Of a stretch of DNA of 8,159 nucleotides, positions 1-6,510 are shown one piece after another. The translations under genes and the position numbers were made by a program. Origin of the DNA: Krumholzibacterium sp965370495 (GTDB lineage Bacteria; Krumholzibacteriota; Krumholzibacteriia; Krumholzibacteriales; Krumholzibacteriaceae); NCBI GenBank assembly GCA_965370495.1, contig CBDUUV010000105.1, positions 1 through 8,159 of the forward strand, written 5' to 3'. Every line of letters begins with the position of its first letter. Position 1 is the stretch's first letter. A model generated the notes under the pieces. That model made no database searches and was not told the DNA's origin. It saw nothing but the letters and a program-made list of their open reading frames with translations.

Positions 1-1962
1 ATAGGATTTCATCTCGGATCGGTCTTGGTGTACGGGGGCATATTCCTGATGCTGCTGATGATCTAGGACTAGGCGTTCAGTAATTTTGAACTGATCGTTT
101 TCACATTCGGGTTCGGTGTGCTGATAGCCGATATGACCCTTCACAAGCAATCGAGTCTTACGGTCATCCTGCTTGTTATATTCGCCATCCTCCTCATCTG
201 GACCACTATGTCGAAAGGGAAATTTGCCCTGACCGCATCGTTGCTACTTGTTCTCGGGATTTCGGCACACCTCTTTCTTTTGATAAGGTCCCATATGAAT
301 CCAGGGATCGATATGGTGGACCCCGAGAACTGGAGGGCGCTGTATGCCCACCTGCGCAGGGAACAATATCCACCGATGAATGTTTTTCTTCGCAAGGCAT
401 CGCTCGTGTTCCAGTTCGGACAATTCGGAAGGTATTTCCGGGAGCAGTTCCGTCTGGCAGGTGATCTTCTCGTGGGCCCATTCAATCTTGGCAAGGCATC
501 GATCATGATCCCGCTTGTTCTGGGTATGTATGGTGTTGCCGTGAATTTTGTTCGTGAGCGGAAGAGTTGGGTGCTGGTTTTTACCAGCCTGGCTATCAAT
601 ACCCTGGGCCTGATAATGTTGCTGAATTTCAGCAATCACGAACCGCGCGAAAGAGATTATTTCTATGGACCCGGATTCTATTTTTTCGCTATCTTCATTG
701 GGATAGGGGCAAGCGCTTTTCTGGTCTTTTTGATCGATCAGGCAAAAGAGAGCAGCCACGATCTCAGAAAATATATCGTGCCGGCAGGAGTTTTTTTACT
801 GATATGTTCGGTGTTGCCTGCCGGTTATCATTGGCACAGGCATGACAGGTCGAATAATTATCTTGCGCGTGATTACGCATACAATATGCTGGCGAGCCTG
901 GAACCTGACGCGATACTGGTGACCAACGGAGATAACGATACATATCCATTATGGTATATCCAGAACGTGGAAGGATTCAGAACGGATGTCAGGGTAATGA
1001 ACCGGATGCTGCTTAATACACCCTGGTATGTCAGGCAAATCAGGGACCAGTATCCTACCGCTCCGATCGAATTGACCGATCTTGAAATCGAGAGGCTCAG
1101 GCCGGTGCGTGATTCCAAGGATGGGTCTATCATCTGGACCTATGCAAGGGTACTGGATCATATAATCAAGACTACGTACTGGAGGAGGCCATTCTATTTC
1201 GGAGTAACCGTTCCACGCGAAGTGTGGGGCAGGTATATCGATTTTCTCGAGATGCAGGGAATGGTGAGGCGCCTAGTGCCGGTCAAGGGAACATATATGG
1301 TAAACGAATTCATGATAGACCGTAATCTCAGCGATATATTCGAATGGCGGGGTATAATAACGGAGGAGGGGCTTAATGACGATACGATCTACAAATCAAG
1401 CGATGTTGTAGCTATGTATCAGAACTATTCAGTTGCTGCCATGCAGCTGGCTATGAACGCAGCTCAACGTCATAAATACTCAAACGCGGTTAGCTGGGGT
1501 GAACTTGCTTTCAACATAAGCCCTGATTTCATCTGGGGCAAAAAAGAACTGGGGATTTACTACATGAGAAACCGGCAACCCGAGAAAGCTCTGGAACATT
1601 ACGGTAAGCTGAAAGAGGAAGATCCAACCAATGGTGATTACTGGCTTGGCATCGCTGCTGTTTATGAGAGTGTCGGGCAGATGGACAGCTCTCTGAGTAC
1701 GCTGAAAGAGGCGGCGATGATGGTGCCTGATCGAAAAGATATTTTCAGGCACGGATTCCAGATGGCTGCTACCCTGGGACGAAGGGAAGAAGCTGTAAAT
1801 TTCGTCAGAAAATGGATAGACTCTCATCCGGATGATAAGGATTTTATCGCGCTCTACAATAATATAGACAGGGTGCTGGACGAAGAGTTCGGTGCGGGGG
1901 TGGGGCAGGATTCCATTGGTGGGCGATCGGAGAATTCTCTTCCAATTCCCATTGGATTTTAG
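1..1962 (+). CDS. DUF2723 (GT-C type) membrane glycosyltransferase with TPR tail, copy 1; 5' end outside window, frame interrupted by two TAG codons
   Basis: Reading frame 1 is homologous throughout to the intact neighbour at 2035-4605. The first codon matches neighbour residue I214, so about 213 N-terminal residues, including the DUF2723 catalytic loop, lie outside the window. In-frame TAG codons at 64-66 and 70-72 interrupt it, and the frame is then open for 614 codons from a GTG at 118 to TAG at 1960-1962. That GTG has no Shine-Dalgarno sequence and falls inside a conserved membrane segment, so it is unlikely to be a real start. Numbering from the GTG: several membrane helices between about 13 and 235; motif HEPRERDYFYG at 174-184; soluble block with NGDNDT at 270-275; TPR-like helices at about 455-575. 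Predicted role: transfer of a lipid-linked sugar at the outer face of the inner membrane, by analogy with TMEM260/GT117. Identity to the neighbour is about 60% by eye. Whether it is functional depends on whether the two stops are real. Confidence 0.8.
61..78 (+). other. Lesion in copy 1: two in-frame TAG codons nine bases apart
   Basis: The frame reads ATC TAG GAC TAG GCG TTC, where the paralogue reads V-R-K-K-A-F (residues 234-239). Removing the T at 64 and adding one G to the GG at 72-73 gives I-R-T-R-A-F. This restores basic residues at the expected places with no stop. Flanking codons on both sides show mainly synonymous or conservative differences from the paralogue, so the lesion is local. 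Sequencing error near a contig end, or a recent mutation, are the likely causes. Confidence 0.75.
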
Positions 1963-1964
1963 TT
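1941..1964 (+). terminator. Possible weak hairpin followed by a T-rich tract at the end of copy 1
   Basis: TCCAAT (1941-1946) pairs perfectly with ATTGGA (1951-1956) across a four-base loop, and TTTTAGTT follows. The stem is only six base pairs, half of them A-T, and it overlaps the last codons of copy 1. This is a marginal intrinsic terminator at best. It may instead be incidental, or an attenuator between the two paralogues. Confidence 0.2.
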
Positions 1965-2020
1965 AGTATAGTCAACTTTAAGGGTATTTGCTCCAATGCT
2001 GATTATGGCAGTAAACTGAA

Positions 2021-2024
2021 AAGG
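2021..2024 (+). promoter_or_regulatory. Ribosome binding site for the intact DUF2723 gene
   Basis: AAGG lies ten bases before the ATG at 2035. A second purine stretch, AGAGG at 2029-2033, is too close to the ATG to serve. The position supports ATG 2035, which also begins just before the first hydrophobic helix. The rest of the 72-base gap (1963-2034) shows no convincing promoter. Confidence 0.45.
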
Positions 2025-2034
2025 TAACAGAGGC

Positions 2035-4605
2035 ATGTCGGAGAAACTGGTTCACAGGGGTCTAGCGTTCCTGATATTCGCGATCAGCCTGGTCGTCTAT
2101 ATCATGACGATGGCTGTGACCGTATCGTTCTGGGATGCGGGAGAGTTCATAGCGACTTCATACATCCTCGGTATTCCGCATTCACCGGGAACTCCGCTCT
2201 ATGTTCTTGTGGGCAGGGTTTTCTGTCTGTTTCCACTGGCGATTTCCGCGGCCCAGAAGGTAAATCTTCTTTCCGCTGTTTCCGCCGCCCTTGGCGTATT
2301 GATGGCCTGGCTCGCGATGGTTTATGTAGTGCGTTTCATGTTCGGCAGGGCGAAAACAGCAGCCGGCAGATTTGCTCAATATGCCGGTCCGACCATTGGT
2401 GCTTTTTTCCTGACATTCAGTGATACGTACTGGACCAATGCTTCAGAGGCGGAAGTATACGCTCTGAGCGCGTTTGTGATGGGATTCTGCACGGTGCTTT
2501 CCCTGAGGTGGCTGAAAAACCCGGCTGGTGAACTGGATGCTGATGTAAGGGAAAAAATCATTGCCGAAGCAGGGATAGCCAGGGGAAAGATCCTGATAAA
2601 GGAAGCAACGGAGAAGAAGAAAAGACGTTCGAGAAATCTTGTACTGCTTATAATCTACTTTCTTTCCCTGGGGATCGGGTTTCACCTGGGAACGATCCTG
2701 GTATATGCCGGTATTTTCCTGATGCTGATCATGGTCAGAAAAAAAGCTTTTAGTAATTTCGAACTCCTGGTATTTACATTCGGATTCGGTGTAGTGGTTG
2801 CCGATATGACTATACACAGGCAATCGCTCCTGACGATTATACTGCTTGTGATATTTGTTATCCTGGTCATCTGGGCTACACTTTCGAAGGGTAAGTTTGC
2901 GTTTTCTGCTACGGCCCTATTCGTGCTCGGCATCTCGGTTCACCTGTTTCTCTATATACGTTCCGGTCTTAATCCTGCTATCGACGAGGTCGACCCCGAA
3001 ACCTGGAAGTCGCTGTATGCGGTACTGAGAAGAGAGCAGTATCCGCCGATGGACGTATTCGCCAGGAAGGCGCCGGTAATGTACCAGCTGAAGCATTTCG
3101 GGACTTATTTCACAAACCAGTTCAGAATTATCGGTGATTTTTTCGTCGGTCCTTTCAACTTTGGCGCTTTAACGGCATTTATTCCCCTGTCGCTCGGGCT
3201 TTTCGGCATCGTTGCGAGTTTTTATCGCGAACGTAAAAGTTGGGTACTGAATTTTACAAACCTTGCGCTCAACTCTCTTGGCCTTATCATCTTTCTCAAC
3301 TTCAGTGACCACGAGGTGCGGGAAAGGGATTATTTCTATGGAGCAGCATTCTATTTCTTTGCCATATTTATCGGGATAGGCGCTACAGCTTTCATGATGA
3401 TAATGATCGAGCAGGCCAGGGAAAAGGGTCAGAACCTGATAAGATTTGTCGTCCCGGTCGGGATTTTTCTCCTCGTGTGTTCGATACTGCCCGCTACACA
3501 CCAGTGGTACAGGCACGACAGGTCTGATAACTTCATTCCCCGCGACTACGCGTACAATATCCTTTCGGGGCTTGAACCTGATGCTATTATCTTTACAAAT
3601 GGAGACAACGACACATTCCCTCTGTGGTATATTCAAAATGTGGAGCATTACAGAGAAGATGTCAGGGTCGCTAACCTCAGCCTTCTCAACACATCGTGGT
3701 ACATCAGGCAGATAAGGGACCATTACCCGTCGGTACCGATCGATCTTAATGATATGGAGATAGAGAGACTGAGGCCGATACGTGTTCAGGACGGGATTCT
3801 GTGGAAGAGGGACCTTGCGGTGAATCATATAATAAGGGCTGTTTACTGGGGAAGGCCGATCTATTTTTCGGTAACAGTTCCATCGGAAGTGTGGAGCAGG
3901 TATTCCGAGAACCTGGAGATGCAGGGGATGGTGAGGCGTTTCGTTACGGTCAAGGGCAAGCACCAGACGAACGACTTCCTTATGGCAAGGAACCTCGAGG
4001 AGATATTCGAGTACCGCGGGTTCCTGACAGAAGATGGTGAGAGGGACGATTCGGTATACAAACCGTTGAACATTCAGAATATGTTTATTAATTTCTCGCT
4101 CGCTTCTTTCCAGGTAGCACAAGGAGAATCAAAAAGAAAGAATTACGGGGAAGCCGTAAGGTGGGCAGAACTTTCATACAGATTTGCCCCGCATTTCGAG
4201 TGGCCCAGGAAGTATCTGGGAATGTATTACATGAAAAACGGGCAGTATGACAAAGCCATCGAACATTACCGTGGAGAGATCGCAAAGGAACCGGGAAGAG
4301 GGGAATTCTGGGTCAACCTTGCATCTGTCTACGAAGCCATCGGACAGATGGAGGTGTCACTGGGTATTCTGAAAGATGCCACTGGTGTGGTTACTGACTA
4401 CAAGGATGTTTTTGGACATGCTTTTCGAATGGCCGCGTTACTGGGGCGCGTCGAGGAGGCGAAGGGGTATATCAGGGCGTGGATCGACCGGCACCCCAAT
4501 GACAGGGAGTTTATTTCGTTGTACGAAGATATAGACAGGATCCTGTTGGAGGAATTCGGAGTCGATTCTTCGTCTGACCTGGAAGCCGGGGAAGGAAGAG
4601 AATGA
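2035..4605 (+). CDS. DUF2723 (GT-C type, TMEM260/GT117-like) membrane glycosyltransferase with C-terminal TPRs, copy 2, intact
   Basis: Complete protein of 856 residues. The N-terminus has a membrane helix at about 10-30, then an outward loop with FWDAGEF (32-38; D34 and E37 are candidate catalytic acids, as in GT-C enzymes) and HSPGTPLY (49-56), both hallmarks of DUF2723. About a dozen hydrophobic segments follow up to about 487. The basic stretch RKK (235-237) would be a cytoplasmic loop. DHEVRERDYFYG (425-436) is a family motif. A soluble block (about 490-690) contains NGDNDTFPLWYIQ (522-534). TPR-like helix pairs occupy about 700-835, and an acidic tail follows. Family knowledge: eukaryotic TMEM260, which carries this domain, is a protein O-mannosyltransferase using a dolichyl-phosphate sugar. 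Bacterial members are mostly uncharacterised. Inferred role: sugar transfer from a polyprenyl-phosphate donor to a protein or glycan outside the inner membrane, with the TPRs binding the acceptor or partners. The stop overlaps the next start (ATGA), implying translational coupling with the epimerase. The family call is secure; the reaction is inferred. Confidence 0.9.
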   Translation: MSEKLVHRGLAFLIFAISLVVYIMTMAVTVSFWDAGEFIATSYILGIPHSPGTPLYVLVGRVFCLFPLAISAAQKVNLLSAVSAALGVLMAWLAMVYVVRFMFGRAKTAAGRFAQYAGPTIGAFFLTFSDTYWTNASEAEVYALSAFVMGFCTVLSLRWLKNPAGELDADVREKIIAEAGIARGKILIKEATEKKKRRSRNLVLLIIYFLSLGIGFHLGTILVYAGIFLMLIMVRKKAFSNFELLVFTFGFGVVVADMTIHRQSLLTIILLVIFVILVIWATLSKGKFAFSATALFVLGISVHLFLYIRSGLNPAIDEVDPETWKSLYAVLRREQYPPMDVFARKAPVMYQLKHFGTYFTNQFRIIGDFFVGPFNFGALTAFIPLSLGLFGIVASFYRERKSWVLNFTNLALNSLGLIIFLNFSDHEVRERDYFYGAAFYFFAIFIGIGATAFMMIMIEQAREKGQNLIRFVVPVGIFLLVCSILPATHQWYRHDRSDNFIPRDYAYNILSGLEPDAIIFTNGDNDTFPLWYIQNVEHYREDVRVANLSLLNTSWYIRQIRDHYPSVPIDLNDMEIERLRPIRVQDGILWKRDLAVNHIIRAVYWGRPIYFSVTVPSEVWSRYSENLEMQGMVRRFVTVKGKHQTNDFLMARNLEEIFEYRGFLTEDGERDDSVYKPLNIQNMFINFSLASFQVAQGESKRKNYGEAVRWAELSYRFAPHFEWPRKYLGMYYMKNGQYDKAIEHYRGEIAKEPGRGEFWVNLASVYEAIGQMEVSLGILKDATGVVTDYKDVFGHAFRMAALLGRVEEAKGYIRAWIDRHPNDREFISLYEDIDRILLEEFGVDSSSDLEAGEGRE
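2739..2745 (+). other. A7 homopolymer inside the intact DUF2723 gene (potential slippage site)
   Basis: The frame reads AGA AAA AAA GCT, which places A-AAA-AAA in the register of a -1 slippery heptamer. Slippage by -1 would continue AGC TTT and stop at TAG 2751-2753, giving a product of about 239 residues that keeps the catalytic N-terminal part. The tract encodes the basic loop at 235-237, exactly where copy 1 carries its two stops. Only the sequence pattern is seen; actual slippage is not shown. Confidence 0.25.
4590..4596 (+). promoter_or_regulatory. Ribosome binding site for the epimerase gene
   Basis: GGAAGGA lies within the last codons of the upstream gene, five bases before ATG 4602. 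It supports this start and the ATGA stop-start overlap. Confidence 0.7.
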
Positions 4606-5564
4606 AAGCTAAAGTTGTAGTAACAGGCGCGGCGGGATTCATCGGGTCCCATCTTTGTGACAGGCTTCTGGATGAAGGTTACAGTGTAGCGGGGATAGAC
4701 TGTTTTACAGACTACTATGATCCTTTGAGGAAAAGGGGAAATATCAGCACCGCCCTTTCTCGCGACGGTTTTTCCCTTATCGAAGAAGATATTAATAAAT
4801 GTAACCTGGTGAAACTGTTCAAGGGCGCGGAGTGTGTTTTTCATCTTGCTGCACAGGCAGGAGTCCGCAGAAGCTGGGGAAATGAGTTCTCCTGCTATGT
4901 GGATTCCAATATCCTGGCAACGCAGAAGGTCCTGGAAGCAGTGAAAGAAATTGGCGGTATCAGGCTTGTCTATTCCAGTTCCAGTTCGGTATACGGGGAG
5001 ACGCAAGATCTTCCCATGAGCGAGGATCACAGGCTGAAGCCGGTGTCACCGTATGGCGCTACCAAGCTTTCAGGTGAGGATCTCTGTGAACTGTATAATT
5101 TCAATTTTGGGCTGTCATACGCTGCGTTAAGATACTTTACCGTATATGGGCCAAGGCAAAGGCCCGACATGGCATTCAGTCGTTTCATCACAGCCTCCCT
5201 TCAGGACGGGGAGATCGAGATATACGGGGACGGCAGACAGACGAGAGACTTTACTTTCGTCTCAGACGCGGTTGAAGCGAATATGCTTGCTTTCCGGTAT
5301 GATGGTGGAGATAAGGTATTCAATATAGGTGGCGGCAGCCGTGTTACAGTCCTCAAAGTCCTGGAGATCATAAAGAGTGAGACCGGGAAAGAAGCGAAGA
5401 TTCGTTTCACTGAGCGGGCCAAGGGAGATGTGCTTGATACATGGGCGGATACGTCGAGGGCTGCCGGAGAGCTCGGATTCTCACCAAAAGTGATGCTGGA
5501 AGAAGGTCTTGCCCGCGAAGTGGGCTGGTACAGTGCATTTTTTGATGCCCGGCACGGGAGGTAG
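4602..5564 (+). CDS. NAD-dependent nucleotide-sugar epimerase (UDP-glucose/UDP-glucuronate 4-epimerase-like, extended SDR)
   Basis: Complete protein of 320 residues, the usual length for extended short-chain dehydrogenase/reductase sugar epimerases. The Rossmann nucleotide motif GAAGFIG is at 9-15. D33, followed by FTDYYDP (35-41), is placed to bind the NAD ribose and resembles UDP-glucuronate 4-epimerases. HLAAQAGVR is at 81-89. The catalytic set is the serine run at 125-129 with Y151 and K155 (YGATK). FTVYGPRQRPDMAF (179-192) and GDGRQTRDFTFV (209-220) form the nucleotide-sugar site. Inferred role: cytoplasmic epimerisation, probably at C4 of a UDP-hexose or UDP-hexuronate, to supply a donor for the glycosyltransferases downstream. 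Related 4,6-dehydratases are less likely, because the segment after the serine run matches epimerases better. The exact substrate cannot be read from the sequence. It is translationally coupled to the upstream DUF2723 gene, and the next gene starts five bases after its stop codon. Confidence 0.9.
   Translation: MKAKVVVTGAAGFIGSHLCDRLLDEGYSVAGIDCFTDYYDPLRKRGNISTALSRDGFSLIEEDINKCNLVKLFKGAECVFHLAAQAGVRRSWGNEFSCYVDSNILATQKVLEAVKEIGGIRLVYSSSSSVYGETQDLPMSEDHRLKPVSPYGATKLSGEDLCELYNFNFGLSYAALRYFTVYGPRQRPDMAFSRFITASLQDGEIEIYGDGRQTRDFTFVSDAVEANMLAFRYDGGDKVFNIGGGSRVTVLKVLEIIKSETGKEAKIRFTERAKGDVLDTWADTSRAAGELGFSPKVMLEEGLAREVGWYSAFFDARHGR
5557..5562 (+). promoter_or_regulatory. Strong Shine-Dalgarno that fixes the TTG start of the DPM1-like gene
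   Basis: GGAGGT is six bases before TTG 5569 and overlaps the epimerase stop codon. In-frame alternatives at 5509 (TTG) and 5545 (ATG) have no comparable site and would add an unlikely N-terminal extension encoded within the epimerase gene. Confidence 0.75.
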
Positions 5565-5568
5565 GGAT

Positions 5569-6510
5569 TTGGAAGAAAAGAGAAGTCATTATATTTCGGT
5601 CGTCTTACCGCTTTTCAACGAAGCAGAGAGCCTTGAAGAACTTTACTCCCGTCTCGTAGCGGTGCTGGAAAAGGAGTCTGGGGATTACGAGTTGATATTT
5701 GTCGATGATGGATCCACAGACGGATCTCTTGGTATAATACGGAAGCTGAGGGAACGTGATACCAGGGTCAAGATCATCAGCTTCAGCAGGAACTATGGAA
5801 AATCACCCGCGCTTTCCGAGGGATTTATTGCAGCACAAGGCGATGTTGTCGTTACTCTTGATGCCGATCTGCAGGACAACCCTGATGAGATCCCGGCGAT
5901 GATAGAAAAACTCGACGAGGGGTACGATCTTGTATCCGGCTGGAAAAAGAACAGGAAGGATCCGATTACCAAGACGCTGCCTTCGAAAGTCTTTAACTTT
6001 ATTGCAGCAATGATGACCGGAATCAAGCTGCACGATATCAACTGCGGTCTGAAGGTATACAGGCGCGAGGTGGTCAAGAAGATTCATGTCTATGGTGAAC
6101 TGCACCGTGTTATACCGGTCCTTGCCGGTTGGGAGGGTTTCAGAATCGGGGAAAGGGAAGTAAGTCATTTCGAAAGGAAGTATGGCAGGAGTAAATACGG
6201 GATGAAGAGGTTTCTCAACGGGATCTTCGATCTGACTACTGTCATGTTCATTACGCGCCGTTCGACTACACCCATGCATTTTTTCGGTCGAATCGCAGTA
6301 TTCTTTTTTACCATTGGCGGGTTGATCAATCTGTATTTTCTTTTCCAGTGGATCCTGGGTAAGGGGCTCCATATCAGGCCACTGATGGTGGGCGGACTTA
6401 TCATGATTGTCATAGCGGTACAGATTGCCTCGATAGGTCTGCTGGCCGAACTTTTTTCTTCGAATTTCAAGACGACTTATTCCTGCCGTGAGTATCTGAT
6501 AGATGATTGA
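5569..6510 (+). CDS. DPM1/GtrB/ArnC-like family 2 glycosyltransferase, probable polyprenyl-phosphate sugar synthase
   Basis: From TTG 5569 the product is 313 residues, typical of this subfamily. The GT-A domain begins at ISVVLPLFNEAE (9-20), the usual N-terminus of the family. VDDGSTD (45-51) binds the nucleotide. DADLQDNPDEIP (98-109) holds the metal-binding DXD (D98, D100) and the QDNP signature of the DPM1-like group. DINCGLKVYRR (156-166) and the SHFERKYGRSKYG stretch (199-211) are also typical. Two membrane helices near the C-terminus (about 240-262 and 272-296) match the GtrB/ArnC topology. Family knowledge: these enzymes move a sugar from a nucleotide donor to dolichyl or undecaprenyl phosphate on the cytoplasmic face. 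Inferred role here: making the lipid-linked donor for the two DUF2723 proteins encoded upstream. The sugar (mannose, glucose or another) is not determined. Its end overlaps the next gene by eight bases. ATG 5545 is a possible but less likely start. Confidence 0.9.
   Translation: MEEKRSHYISVVLPLFNEAESLEELYSRLVAVLEKESGDYELIFVDDGSTDGSLGIIRKLRERDTRVKIISFSRNYGKSPALSEGFIAAQGDVVVTLDADLQDNPDEIPAMIEKLDEGYDLVSGWKKNRKDPITKTLPSKVFNFIAAMMTGIKLHDINCGLKVYRREVVKKIHVYGELHRVIPVLAGWEGFRIGEREVSHFERKYGRSKYGMKRFLNGIFDLTTVMFITRRSTTPMHFFGRIAVFFFTIGGLINLYFLFQWILGKGLHIRPLMVGGLIMIVIAVQIASIGLLAELFSSNFKTTYSCREYLIDD

Noticed and set aside
64..72. TAG read as a sense codon (recoded amber or pyrrolysine)
   Set aside because: The epimerase gene and copy 1 both end with TAG at sensible C-termini, and the paralogue has ordinary basic residues at these positions. 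Two compensating indels explain the site more simply.
118..1962. A free-standing 614-residue gene starting at GTG 118
   Set aside because: There is no ribosome binding site, the start falls inside a conserved membrane segment, and homology to the paralogue continues upstream through the stops to base 1. It is the tail of a longer gene.
1963..2034. Promoter in the gap between the two DUF2723 genes (TATAGT at 1967-1972)
   Set aside because: No -35-like hexamer stands at a workable distance, and the isolated AT-rich hexamer is not enough to claim a promoter.
3169..4122. Long open frame on the minus strand (317 codons) and other antisense frames
   Set aside because: It lies wholly opposite the DUF2723 gene, has no recognisable domain, and is rich in residues expected from antisense reading of that gene. 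It is a shadow frame.
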